DNA of 64,000 nt, taken from UBA11889 sp046582115 (lineage in GTDB: Bacteria > Pseudomonadota > Gammaproteobacteria > Pseudomonadales > Azotimanducaceae). The position numbers and the translations under genes were made by a program. The number at the start of each line of letters is the position of its first letter. Position 1 is the stretch's first letter. The notes under the pieces were generated by a model. It was not told the origin of the DNA and did no database searches. It was given only the letters and a program-made list of their open reading frames with translations. The stretch spans positions 3,186 to 67,185 of the forward strand of contig JAYGFA010000064.1 of assembly GCA_046582115.1 (NCBI GenBank). Direction: 5' to 3'. This document shows, piece by piece, positions 54,801-63,756 of this stretch.

Positions 54801-55807
54801 AAACAAGAAAGTTGGGGACATCCGAAGTCCAAGTCACGGCACTCGGTTTTGGCGGGGCAACCTTGGGAGGTGTTGGCGACCGCGTATCGGACGCTGAATC
54901 GGATGATGTACTTCGTTCAGCGCTCGCTGGCGGTATTCGGTACTTTGATACCGCGCCGTTGTATGGCCACGGTTTATCCGAAAAACGGTTGGGACGGATA
55001 CTGTCTGGTTTGCCGAGAGACGATTTCGTATTGTCGAGTAAAATCGGGCGATTACTGGTTTCCAGGGATGAAGGAGAACGATACGAGGGCATGCGCGACG
55101 CGGAGCCGTTTGCCATCCGTTACGATTATTCCTACGACGCGGTGAGGCGATCGCTGGAATCAAGCCTCGACCGACTCGGTTTAGATCGCATTGATGTTCT
55201 TCTCTGTCATGACATTGACGCATGGACACATGGGGATACACAACCGGGCATCTTCGACGTTGCCATCAACGGTGCACTGCCGGCCCTACAAGACTTACGT
55301 GAGCAGGGATTGATCCGAGCGATTGGGCTTGGTGTGAATGAATGGCAAGTATGTGTTCGTGTGTTGGATGCGATTGACGTTGACTGCTTTTTATTAGCGG
55401 GTCGGTTTACGCTGCTTGAACAAACACCGCTCGATGAAATGCTACCGCGATGCCTTGCCGATAATGTGTCAGTGATTATTGGTGGGCCTTATAACTCGGG
55501 TTTGTTGGCGAATAGGGAGCGGCGTCGGGCGACCTATGACTACAAGCCTGCCCCTGACCATCTCTGGGACAAGGCGCAGAAGATTCGTGTGGTTTGTGAG
55601 GGTCACGGCGTTGATATGCGGGCCGCTGCTCTTCAGTACCCGCTACGCCATCCGGCGGTTGCTGCGGTTATTCCCGGAATGTGGTCCAAAGAGGAAGTTC
55701 AGACCAACGTGCAATTGATGAACGTCGACATCCCATTGGCGCTCTGGAAGGAGCTTGACGATACCGGACTAGCTCGCGGCTGGAGCGATAGCTTGGAATC
55801 CATATGA
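54791..55807 (+). CDS. Aldo/keto reductase
   Basis: NADP-dependent TIM-barrel reductase of 338 residues. The catalytic tetrad is visible: Asp and Tyr in YFDTAPLYGHGLSEKRLG (about residues 49-66), Lys in VLSSKIGR and His in LLCHDIDAW. The sequence is closest in feel to D-threo-aldose/L-fucose dehydrogenases. ATG at 54791 gives MGIETRKLGTSEVQV; an in-frame ATG at 54770 adds seven residues. It overlaps the NTF2-like gene by 10 bp. Confidence 0.88.
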   Translation: MGIETRKLGTSEVQVTALGFGGATLGGVGDRVSDAESDDVLRSALAGGIRYFDTAPLYGHGLSEKRLGRILSGLPRDDFVLSSKIGRLLVSRDEGERYEGMRDAEPFAIRYDYSYDAVRRSLESSLDRLGLDRIDVLLCHDIDAWTHGDTQPGIFDVAINGALPALQDLREQGLIRAIGLGVNEWQVCVRVLDAIDVDCFLLAGRFTLLEQTPLDEMLPRCLADNVSVIIGGPYNSGLLANRERRRATYDYKPAPDHLWDKAQKIRVVCEGHGVDMRAAALQYPLRHPAVAAVIPGMWSKEEVQTNVQLMNVDIPLALWKELDDTGLARGWSDSLESI

Positions 55808-55882
55808 TGTTTTTGCTTGAGGGTCGAGCGCCACGGACGACATGCGCAATCGAAATCTCGCCGAGTGCGTAGATTGAGCTCT

Positions 55883-56515
55883 ATGCACAATCGGGTCTGG
55901 GACCTTCCGTTACGAATCTGGCATTGGTTGTTCGCACTTGGCGTTAGTACCTGTCTGGCCACTGGCTTGTCAGGTGATATCGGTTGGATGCGTTGGCACC
56001 AACGCTCCGGCCTTATGGTTATCGGGCTGGTGGTATTTCGCATCGGTTGGGGTATTTGGGGAGGTCGTTATGCGCGCTTTCGATACTATCGGGTTTCGGT
56101 TGCCGCAATGCGAGACCACTTCCTTCGACGGCTCGATCCACAGGTCCATACGCCACCCGGGATCGCGTTGGCTGTGGTGTTGTTTTTCCTGGTGATTTTG
56201 CAAGCAAGCGCTGGTTTGTTTGCAACAGACGATATATTTACCGAGGGCCCGCTGAGGCGTTACGTTACCGACGCATTCTCAGGAACTGCCACCTGGGTAC
56301 ATCACCGGGTCCACTGGTTTGTCTCTGGGGTTATCGCTATCCACCTAAGCGCCCAGTTGGTCTACGGCGTGTGGTTCAGGGATTCGCTATGGTTATCCAT
56401 GGTCACGGGGCGTAAATCAGTCCACGCCGCAGATACCCACGACGACTTTCCTCGGGCTATCATGACGGCGGTTGTGTCGATTCTAATTGTTTCGCTACTG
56501 GTGGCCGCGGGTTAG
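55883..56515 (+). CDS. Cytochrome b561 family membrane protein
   Basis: Di-haem quinone-linked electron carrier of the inner membrane, 210 residues. VWDLPLRIWHWLFALG places the first haem His in helix 1, WHQRSG and HHRVHWFVSG and IAIHLSAQLVYG provide further His in the other helices. ATG at 55883 is chosen since it starts exactly at the family pattern. Its TAG abuts the TAG of a cytochrome c' gene on the other strand; bacterial b561 and c' genes are often neighbours, suggesting a redox pair. Confidence 0.87.
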   Translation: MHNRVWDLPLRIWHWLFALGVSTCLATGLSGDIGWMRWHQRSGLMVIGLVVFRIGWGIWGGRYARFRYYRVSVAAMRDHFLRRLDPQVHTPPGIALAVVLFFLVILQASAGLFATDDIFTEGPLRRYVTDAFSGTATWVHHRVHWFVSGVIAIHLSAQLVYGVWFRDSLWLSMVTGRKSVHAADTHDDFPRAIMTAVVSILIVSLLVAAG

Positions 56516-56953
56516 CTACTCTTCGCGGTAGTTGTCGTGACATCCCTTGCACGCTTGCCCCAACCCGCCGATCGCATCGCCGATCGATGCGGGATCGCCG
56601 CTTTCGGCTGCGTCTTTGAAGGTCTCGGCGGCGGAATGAAAAGTGTCCAGTCGTTTAGCGAAATCTTCGGGTTGTTCCCAGATAACCGGCAATGCCTCTC
56701 CGCCCTCTGAACCTTCGGGGAAGAGATCGGGTGCGACACGGGCCATGTCGGCAATGGCGTTTGCATGCAAAGAAAGGTGTCCACTGTGCGGTACTTCTTG
56801 GCGCAGGATCTTGACGATGGCTTGCATGTGTCCGCCAATTGCTTCCATCGAGTGGTGCCGATAGTCGACGTCGCCCTCCGATCCTAACGCGCTTGTACAC
56901 GTCAGTATGGCCAACCCCAGCAACATTTTTCCGTCTGAACTGAGTCGACTCAT
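56516..56953 (-). CDS. Cytochrome c' (c556-like)
   Basis: Periplasmic four-helix-bundle c-type cytochrome, 145 residues. A signal peptide (KMLLGLAILTCTSALG) precedes a helical domain ending in the haem site CKGCHDNYREE near the C-terminus, as in the c'/c556 family. ATG at 56953 follows GGGGTAAAG; an upstream start at 57007 lacks a signal peptide context. Such proteins bind NO or pass electrons to b561-type partners. Confidence 0.9.
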   Translation of the reverse strand: MSRLSSDGKMLLGLAILTCTSALGSEGDVDYRHHSMEAIGGHMQAIVKILRQEVPHSGHLSLHANAIADMARVAPDLFPEGSEGGEALPVIWEQPEDFAKRLDTFHSAAETFKDAAESGDPASIGDAIGGLGQACKGCHDNYREE

Positions 56954-57111
56954 GCTTGCTTTACCCCGTACTTCACGAGGTGTGATTGTATAGCGTAGAT
57001 CGGGCATCTGGTAACCCGCTTTGACCTTGCATGGTGCGTTACGTGGTTTTGCGGATGACCTATGTGGCGCGTATCCAGAGCTTAATTCACACGTCGTGGT
57101 ACCGTGGATAG

Positions 57112-58491
57112 ATGACGGAGGTGCCTGTATCTATTCCCTCGACGGGGTCATCGAGCGGCGCTCGATTTACTGAAGGGCCTCTTTCGGGTCATCTCCTGCG
57201 GCTATCCGGCTTCATGACGATGGGTTTCCTTGCGATGACCCTGACCATGCTTGTTGAGGCCGTGCTCTTAGGACTGGTTAGCAAAGAGGCGCTTGCCGCC
57301 ATTACGTTTGTTTTCCCGGTCATGCTTGGGCTGTCTGCCCTTACTCGGGGCATTGGAACGGGAGCGAGCGCGGTCCTTGCCCGAGCAATGGGAAGTGGTG
57401 AGCGCGCTCGGGCGATGCAATTTGCGACCCACGGTCTCTTGCTCGTCCTCGTATTTACCGTGGTGGCGTCAGTCTTGCTCTATCGAAATACGGCCACTCT
57501 CTTTGGCCTCATTGGTGCCGAGGGCGACGTTCTCGATGAAGTGGTTTCGTACGTAGCGATTTGGTGCATCGGCTTCCCAGCATTTGGTCTTGCGACAAGT
57601 GGGATGTTGATCATGCGGGCATTCGGCGATGCTTCGTTCCCTGGCTGGGTGATGACACTTGGCGCGCTGTTGCAGATGGCGATAGGGCCATTTCTGATAT
57701 TCGGTTGGTTCGGCCTGCCAGTAATGGGTATTGCAGGTGCGGCATGGGCCTTTGTTATAGCTAGGATATTTTCTTTTGTTCTGAGTGCGTATTGGTTTTT
57801 TGTCCGCGAACGGGTCATACGCTTCGATCGTTCGACGTGGGTTGCATCTAGTCGCGAAATTTTACATGTGGGTATCCCAGCAAGTTTGGCTAACCTTGTT
57901 CAACCGGTATCAACCGCTGTGACAACCTACCTGCTCGCGGCCTTTGGGGTCGGGATTGTCGCGGGTTTTGGCGTTGCTTCCCGTATCGAATCGGTGATTT
58001 TTATGACGATTATTGGGGTGACTTCGAGCGCGGCGCCACTCGTGGGACAGAACTGGGGTGCGAAACGCTATCAACGTGTGGTTGACACGCTACGGCTCTG
58101 TGTTCGGTTCAGCTTCGCCATAAGTTGCAGCGCCGCCGTGACGATGTGGGTCGCCGCAGAATATTTTGTTGCGCTGGTCAATGAAGATCCGACGCTCAGA
58201 GAGACGGCGACGATGTACCTATACATTGTTCCATTCGCGCTTGGATTCATGGGGATGGTCAATCTCGCGATATCGACCTTCAACGCATTGTCAAAGCCCA
58301 TACCGGCGTTGGTTTTGTCTATCGGGCAGACGCTGTTGTATCTGGCGATCGCCTTGATTGCGCGCGAGTTATTTGGTTACGTTGGGATATTCTTTGCCAT
58401 TGGCTTGGCCAGCGTTACGGCGGGCCCGATCGGTTGGTTCTGGATTCATGCAGTGCTGCGCAAATCGCGCGCAGCCCTCGATGCTTTGTAA
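57112..58491 (+). CDS. MATE family efflux transporter
   Basis: Twelve-helix cation/drug antiporter of 459 residues in two six-helix halves. Landmarks are GASAVLARAMGSGERARA in the first half and SAAPLVGQNWGAKRYQRV in the second. N-terminal residues are hydrophilic and Ser-rich. Neighbours give no hint of substrate. It converges on an enoyl-CoA hydratase with a 40-bp gap. Confidence 0.9.
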   Translation: MTEVPVSIPSTGSSSGARFTEGPLSGHLLRLSGFMTMGFLAMTLTMLVEAVLLGLVSKEALAAITFVFPVMLGLSALTRGIGTGASAVLARAMGSGERARAMQFATHGLLLVLVFTVVASVLLYRNTATLFGLIGAEGDVLDEVVSYVAIWCIGFPAFGLATSGMLIMRAFGDASFPGWVMTLGALLQMAIGPFLIFGWFGLPVMGIAGAAWAFVIARIFSFVLSAYWFFVRERVIRFDRSTWVASSREILHVGIPASLANLVQPVSTAVTTYLLAAFGVGIVAGFGVASRIESVIFMTIIGVTSSAAPLVGQNWGAKRYQRVVDTLRLCVRFSFAISCSAAVTMWVAAEYFVALVNEDPTLRETATMYLYIVPFALGFMGMVNLAISTFNALSKPIPALVLSIGQTLLYLAIALIARELFGYVGIFFAIGLASVTAGPIGWFWIHAVLRKSRAALDAL

Positions 58492-58531
58492 CCCTTGAGG
58501 GATTGTTGTTTCTATCGCTAATGCGCGATCG

Positions 58532-59323
58532 TCACGTACCGGTGTACACGGGATCACGTTTTTCGCGGAACGAGGCAATTGATTCTTGTCGGTCGTTTAC
58601 CGCCCGATTCCCATAGGCAAGGCTAGTCAGCTCGAATCGCACGGCGTCATCCAGTCCGGCTTCAACGTTGTGTTGCAATACACGCTTCGACATTCGTAAC
58701 GCAAGGGGCGGCCACTGAGTCATTTGGCTCGCGGCCTCAAGCGCTGCGTCCATCAGGTCGTTGTGGTCAACCAAGCGATCGAGTAATCCGACACGATAGG
58801 CCTCTTCGCCGTCGACCGCGCGGCTGGTGTAAATCAAATCTGCAGCTCGCGAGTAGCCAATGATCCGGGGAAGAAAGAAGCTCATGCCCGAATCCGGGGA
58901 AAGATTGCGTTCAATAAAAACTGTTTTGAAGCGGCTTTTCTCCGATCCTATGCGCATGTCACAGGCTAACGCTAGGCTCATCCCGGCCCCCGCAGCAACG
59001 CCGTTGACGGCGGCGATCACCGGTTTGTTGAGACCGTACATTGCCGCTGCTTGGCGCCCGACCCAACTGAGGTCATCGAGATGATCGTTTTGCGTCGGTG
59101 TTTTCTGCTCGCGTCGTCCTGTCAGATCGGCTCCCGAGCAGAACCCGCGCCCTGCACCGGTGACAATGGCGACCCGAACATTATCGTCCTCTCGAATTTC
59201 GGTGATGCAGTCAAGGAGTGCGGTCTGTAAATCGCGCGAAAGGGCGTTTAATTTTTCGGGGCGATCCAAAGTCATGATGGCGACGTGATCTTGTTTGTCT
59301 AATTGCAACGGTCGTTCGGACAT
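58532..59323 (-). CDS. Enoyl-CoA hydratase/isomerase, PaaG-like
   Basis: Crotonase-fold enzyme of 263 residues. The CoA oxyanion loop GRGFCSGADL (about residue 58) and AVNGVAAGAGMSLALACD are clear. At the second catalytic site it has NLSPDSGMSFFLPR, with Asp where hydratases have Glu; PDSG is typical of PaaG-like oxepin-CoA isomerases of phenylacetate degradation and of enoyl-CoA isomerases. No other paa genes are nearby, so it may serve general fatty-acid or aromatic-acid breakdown. Confidence 0.87.
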   Translation of the reverse strand: MSERPLQLDKQDHVAIMTLDRPEKLNALSRDLQTALLDCITEIREDDNVRVAIVTGAGRGFCSGADLTGRREQKTPTQNDHLDDLSWVGRQAAAMYGLNKPVIAAVNGVAAGAGMSLALACDMRIGSEKSRFKTVFIERNLSPDSGMSFFLPRIIGYSRAADLIYTSRAVDGEEAYRVGLLDRLVDHNDLMDAALEAASQMTQWPPLALRMSKRVLQHNVEAGLDDAVRFELTSLAYGNRAVNDRQESIASFREKRDPVYTGT

Positions 59324-59434
59324 ACTGTTCTCCTTCGATACGCGTAGATTCTAACCATAACGAAGCAAGCACAATGGTTTAGCATGCGTTGGCTCTACCG
59401 TTATGCTTCGGTGTACACCATAGGGGGAAGATTC

Positions 59435-60661
59435 ATGGCAATTGATTTCACATTTCCAGAGGAGGTCGAAGACGCTCGATTGCTGGTGAAAAAGTTCATG
59501 CAGGAGACTGTGCAACCGAAGATGGCGGAACTGCGCGACACCGAAGCGTCAGGTGATACATGGCGTACCGCTATAAAGGAACTACGCGCTACCGCCCGGC
59601 AGCAAGGGCTTTGGAATCCACACATGCCGGAGGAATGGGAAGGTATGGGTTTGGGTATTACCGCCGTGGCTGCCATGTCCGCTGAAGCGGTAAAAACGCC
59701 GTACGGACCCTACCTTATTAATTGCCAAGCACCTGATGAAGGCAACATGCATACCATGCTGCACTTTGGGACCGAGGAGCAGAAAGAAAAGTGGCTGCGC
59801 CCCCTCTGTGAGGGGACTGCTCGATCGTGTTTTTCGATGACGGAACCAGAAGTGGCTGGTTCGGATCCGACCCAAATTCAAACGTCCGCCGTGAAAGAAG
59901 GTGACGAATGGGTGATCAATGGCCACAAATGGTTTACCTCCGGAGCTCGTGGTGCGGATTTTGCGATCGTGATTGCGAAAACGGACCCAGATGCCGAGAT
60001 CGCCCAAGCGAGAAACAGCGCGTTTATCGTGCCTACCAATACACCAGGGTTTGAAATTGTCCGTGACGTACAAACAATGGGTGGTGGTGGAGGCCATCCT
60101 GAATTGCGTTACAACGACGTTCGTGTCCCGCAAGAAAATATGTTGGGTGAACAAGGTGGTGGCCACAAACTTGGTCAAGTTCGCCTAGGCCCGGCACGAC
60201 TCGCGCACTGTATGCGCTGGATTGGGCAGATCGAACAAGCGCTTGAAATGCTCGTGGATCGTGCGCAGAAGCGCTACGCGCACGGATCCCTTCTCTCAGA
60301 AAAGCAAGGTATTCAGTGGATGATGGCTGAGAGTGCAATGGAGCTTTATTCATCGAAACTGATGGTGCTGCATGCCGCCTATAAAATCGAAAACGAGATG
60401 GATTTTCGGGCCGAAGTATCGATGGCGAAGCACCATGTGGCCAACGCGTTGTGGAAGACGGTTGATCGTGCCTTGCAAGTGCACGGTGCCCTCGGATATT
60501 CCAACGATTCGCCGCTCGCTGACATGCTCATTAATGCCCGATGGGCGCGTATTGCGGATGGGTCGGACGAGGTGCATTTGATGCGTATCGCTGACATGGT
60601 GATCCGTTCGTACAACGATACCGGATCGGTTAATCACGCCGTGGGTGATTTGCCTCTGTGA
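59435..60661 (+). CDS. Acyl-CoA dehydrogenase
   Basis: FAD-dependent alpha,beta-desaturase of acyl-CoA thioesters, 408 residues. ATG at 59435 follows GGGGGAAG and begins MAIDFTFPEEVEDARL; the upstream frame is unlike the family. FSMTEPEVAGSDPTQIQTSA and INGHKWFTSGARGAD are FAD/substrate motifs, and QVHGALGYSNDSPLADML marks the C-terminal domain. The look is that of the ACAD10/11-like branch. It is followed by an enoyl-CoA hydratase on the same strand, the next enzyme of beta-oxidation. Confidence 0.9.
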   Translation: MAIDFTFPEEVEDARLLVKKFMQETVQPKMAELRDTEASGDTWRTAIKELRATARQQGLWNPHMPEEWEGMGLGITAVAAMSAEAVKTPYGPYLINCQAPDEGNMHTMLHFGTEEQKEKWLRPLCEGTARSCFSMTEPEVAGSDPTQIQTSAVKEGDEWVINGHKWFTSGARGADFAIVIAKTDPDAEIAQARNSAFIVPTNTPGFEIVRDVQTMGGGGGHPELRYNDVRVPQENMLGEQGGGHKLGQVRLGPARLAHCMRWIGQIEQALEMLVDRAQKRYAHGSLLSEKQGIQWMMAESAMELYSSKLMVLHAAYKIENEMDFRAEVSMAKHHVANALWKTVDRALQVHGALGYSNDSPLADMLINARWARIADGSDEVHLMRIADMVIRSYNDTGSVNHAVGDLPL

Positions 60662-60746
60662 TTGTGGTGGTTTTCATATAGGAGAACTAGGGCCCGAAGC
60701 TTGGGGTTGGTGGAAAGAACAGTTTTGCTATTGAATGAGGTGGACA

Positions 60747-61499
60747 ATGCTTGAAACTTGCAATCGGGATCGTGTTCGCACACTGACGTTGAATCGGCCA
60801 GAGGCCCTTAACGCATTCAACAACCCTCAGTTTGATGAAGTTGCCGAGGCATTTCTGGCTGCGCGCCAAGATGATGACGTCCGGGTCGTGGTATTGACCG
60901 GGGCCGGGCGAGCTTTTAGCGCTGGTGCCGACCTTTCCGAAGCAGGCCGTACGGCGAAAGTTGTTCATGGCTTCGGCGGTATGGCGCACATCATTGCGGA
61001 GTTTCCTAAGCCGTTTGTAGTTGCGGTGAATGGACTTGGAGTTGGGGTCGGTGCAACCATTTGTGGGCTCGCGGACTTCGCGTTTATGGCCACTAGTGCG
61101 CGGCTGCGTTGTCCATTTTCCGAGCTTGGTCTGGTGGCAGAGGCCGGTAGCACGATGACCTTTCCGGCGCTGATGGGCCGACAAAAGGCGGCGTGGATGT
61201 TGATGAGCTCGGACTGGATGAGCTCAGAACAGTGCAAAGACATGGGGCTGGTGCTCGAAGTGTTTCCGGATGACGTGTTTGCCGATGAAGTCCATCAACG
61301 AGCGGCGAAACTCGCGGCGCTGCCACCTGGACCACTCGCTGCGGCAAAACGTTTAATCAATGGGCCCGAAATCGAGCGCCTGAAAACAGTGATTGATGCC
61401 GAAAACGCTGAACTTGCCGAACTCAGCGGAGGGCCGGCCAACATAGAAGCCGTAACGGCATTTCGAGAGAAAAGATCGCCCGATTTTTCAGCGCTATAA
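60747..61499 (+). CDS. Enoyl-CoA hydratase/isomerase family protein
   Basis: Crotonase-fold enzyme of 250 residues. ATG at 60747 is preceded by GAGGTGG; a start 12 nt earlier is possible. GRAFSAGADLSEAG is the oxyanion loop, NGLGVGVGATICGLAD the second, and ELGLVAEAGSTMTFPALMG holds the catalytic Glu region. It follows the acyl-CoA dehydrogenase by 85 bp and probably shares its transcript. Only distantly similar to the PaaG-like copy at 58.5 kb. Confidence 0.88.
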   Translation: MLETCNRDRVRTLTLNRPEALNAFNNPQFDEVAEAFLAARQDDDVRVVVLTGAGRAFSAGADLSEAGRTAKVVHGFGGMAHIIAEFPKPFVVAVNGLGVGVGATICGLADFAFMATSARLRCPFSELGLVAEAGSTMTFPALMGRQKAAWMLMSSDWMSSEQCKDMGLVLEVFPDDVFADEVHQRAAKLAALPPGPLAAAKRLINGPEIERLKTVIDAENAELAELSGGPANIEAVTAFREKRSPDFSAL

Positions 61500-61537
61500 C
61501 CGAGCCGCTGTCGTAATTCCTCGAATGGTTGTTTGCA

Positions 61538-62506
61538 TTAGGCTGCGGGGTGCCACAGAAGCGTGCGTATTTCGCCGAATTCTCGCGGCAAACGTTGCCA
61601 GGCCTCGCCACCATCTTCGCTACGGTACATTTGACCGAGGTTCGTGCACGTGAAAAGAAGACTTGGATTGGCTACATGGGTGGACACCATCCAAGGCGTG
61701 CTGTTGGTTTGACCGGGTAGATTTGCGTCTTCCCATGATTCACCCCAGTCCCGGCTTCGTAGTAGCCGACCTTGTGACCCCGGCGGTCCATCGCCATTGC
61801 ACAAGAATACGGTACCGTCGAGATCTTCGCGCGGTTTGATGCCCCGCGTGTATTGCCATGGGGAATCAAGCTTGTTCCATTCCCAGCTAGCACCGTCATC
61901 CAAACTTTGATAGAGACCGACCGCTGTTGCAGCCAAAAGTTTGCGCTTGCCACCATCGTCGATTACGGCGATGTCGTGTATGTCGGGGAATTTAAAGCCG
62001 TTATCAAGCTTTTCCCAGGTATCACCTCCATTGCGACTCCGATGGACTGCATCGATTTCAACGCTGACCCAAATTGTATCGGTCTCGAGAGGATCAAATC
62101 GAATACGCGTCACGCGTGGTTTGCCAATGAACGGGCAACTATCGACTAAATCAACCGGAAGTTCGCGCCAGCTTTTCCCGCTGTCATCGGACCGAAACAG
62201 TGCGCCAGGGTTGGTGCCCATGAGGATGATTTTCGGATCATGGGGCGCTTGCGCGACAGACCAAACACAGCGTCCATTTTCGTCGGCCGGAGATGGCACG
62301 TGTTCGGCCGTGCCGTCGACCCGTTGACGTAACAGGCCGCGGTCGGAACCGGCTAAAACAACGCCGGGATCAAGATCGTGGCTACAAAGCGCCCAAATTC
62401 GGCTTTCTGTATAAATCCCCTTGAAGGCGAAATCCCAAGTCTCACCAAGGTCATCACTGCCCCACACGCCCCAGCCCACGGTTCCTGCGTAGAGTTTTGT
62501 CTTCAT
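61538..62506 (-). CDS. BNR/Asp-box beta-propeller protein
   Basis: A 322-residue protein with six Asp-box repeats (SxDxGxxW): SDDLGETW, SDDSGKSW, SRNGGDTW, SLDDGASW, SRDWGESW and SEDGGEAW. These mark a sialidase/sortilin/YCF48-type propeller. No signal peptide or catalytic sialidase residues are seen, so it is probably a cytosolic binding scaffold rather than a glycosidase. It is divergent from the amidohydrolase, with a 63-bp shared promoter region. Confidence 0.8.
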   Translation of the reverse strand: MKTKLYAGTVGWGVWGSDDLGETWDFAFKGIYTESRIWALCSHDLDPGVVLAGSDRGLLRQRVDGTAEHVPSPADENGRCVWSVAQAPHDPKIILMGTNPGALFRSDDSGKSWRELPVDLVDSCPFIGKPRVTRIRFDPLETDTIWVSVEIDAVHRSRNGGDTWEKLDNGFKFPDIHDIAVIDDGGKRKLLAATAVGLYQSLDDGASWEWNKLDSPWQYTRGIKPREDLDGTVFLCNGDGPPGSQGRLLRSRDWGESWEDANLPGQTNSTPWMVSTHVANPSLLFTCTNLGQMYRSEDGGEAWQRLPREFGEIRTLLWHPAA

Positions 62507-62569
62507 TGATGCGTCCTTCTCCAGACTCTTCCGGCTATAGTAACGCGGTCGCTACAATCTCAAGAAACA

Positions 62570-63751
62570 ATGACGTACGCCACAGGCCGTGAATACTTCG
62601 ATGCCGATAGCCACATTATGGAGCTACCGAACTTTCTCACGGAGTTTGCTGATCCGGGCATTCGCGAAAAATTACCTGCCATCAGCTACGCCGCTTCTGC
62701 GGTATCGGAGGAAGAGGCGCTAGAACTGATGCGCCAAAACGGCCACTCCCAAGCATACAAAAAAGAACTGCTTGCGCTGGGAGACGACATGATTCGGGGT
62801 CCCAAGGAGATACAAGCACTAGGCGCTTTCGATGGTGCTGATCGAGGCGTCGCTTTGGATATGCTCGGCTTTAAAAAACAGCTAGTCTTTTCGACGCTAT
62901 CAGCGGCACTGCCGATGTCGACGCGAGTGAAGATCGACGGCGAGCTGCAATACGGCGCGGCGCGGGCGCACAACCGCGCCATGCAAGCGTTTTGCAGTCA
63001 TGACGACCGCCTTTTGCCGGTACTCATTATCCCCCTCGACCATCCTGAAGCGGCGGTCGAAGAACTCGATGCCTGTGTTGACGGTGGCGTAGGGGCGGTA
63101 TGGGTCCCTCACCGGCCTTGCGGCGGTCGTTCTCCAGGTCATCCGGATTTGGACCCGTTCTGGACCCGCCTGTCGGATGCCGGTATTCCTTTCGTGATTC
63201 ACATTGGCGGTGTTTCGTATCAGTTGGACCCGGCCTGGATCAATAACGGTGGCGACAAACCCGCCGACTGGCTAGGTGGTGGCGAGAATGTGCGTGCTAA
63301 AGATATGACCGCCATTCACCATGCGGCTGAACTTTTTATCAGTGCCTTGGTGCTTGACGGCGTATTTGAACGGTTTCCGAGGCTGCAGGGGGCGAGCGTG
63401 GAACTGGGTGCTGGTTGGGTTCCTTCCATGTTGAGTCGTCTGGACTGGACGCTCGAGATCTGGAAGAAAACGGATAAATCGCTCCAACGTTTGACGCGCA
63501 GACCCTCGGAACAACTGGCGCAACAGTTTGGTTTTACGCCCTATGTGTACGAGAACGTCGGTGAACTCATTGATCTGTCCCAACCCGAACTCTATCTATT
63601 TTCCAGCGATTACCCGCACACGGAAGGAGGTCGTGATCCGATCGGTCGGTTTCGGCGTGCCCTGGACGGATATGACGAACGCATTCAAGAGTGCTTTTAC
63701 GCTGGTAACTTTAAGCGGATATTTACTGAACCGAATCAGTCAATCGCGTAG
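62570..63751 (+). CDS. Amidohydrolase family 2 (ACMSD-like) protein
   Basis: TIM-barrel metal hydrolase or decarboxylase of 393 residues. FDADSHIME near the N-terminus stands for the HxH/DxH metal site, FVIHIGG (about residue 211) carries the strand His, and LFSSDYPHTEGGRDP the C-terminal catalytic Asp. Relatives include 2-amino-3-carboxymuconate semialdehyde and gamma-resorcylate decarboxylases, which fits the neighbouring CoA catabolic genes, but the substrate is unknown. Confidence 0.86.
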   Translation: MTYATGREYFDADSHIMELPNFLTEFADPGIREKLPAISYAASAVSEEEALELMRQNGHSQAYKKELLALGDDMIRGPKEIQALGAFDGADRGVALDMLGFKKQLVFSTLSAALPMSTRVKIDGELQYGAARAHNRAMQAFCSHDDRLLPVLIIPLDHPEAAVEELDACVDGGVGAVWVPHRPCGGRSPGHPDLDPFWTRLSDAGIPFVIHIGGVSYQLDPAWINNGGDKPADWLGGGENVRAKDMTAIHHAAELFISALVLDGVFERFPRLQGASVELGAGWVPSMLSRLDWTLEIWKKTDKSLQRLTRRPSEQLAQQFGFTPYVYENVGELIDLSQPELYLFSSDYPHTEGGRDPIGRFRRALDGYDERIQECFYAGNFKRIFTEPNQSIA

Positions 63752-63756
63752 GTTGG

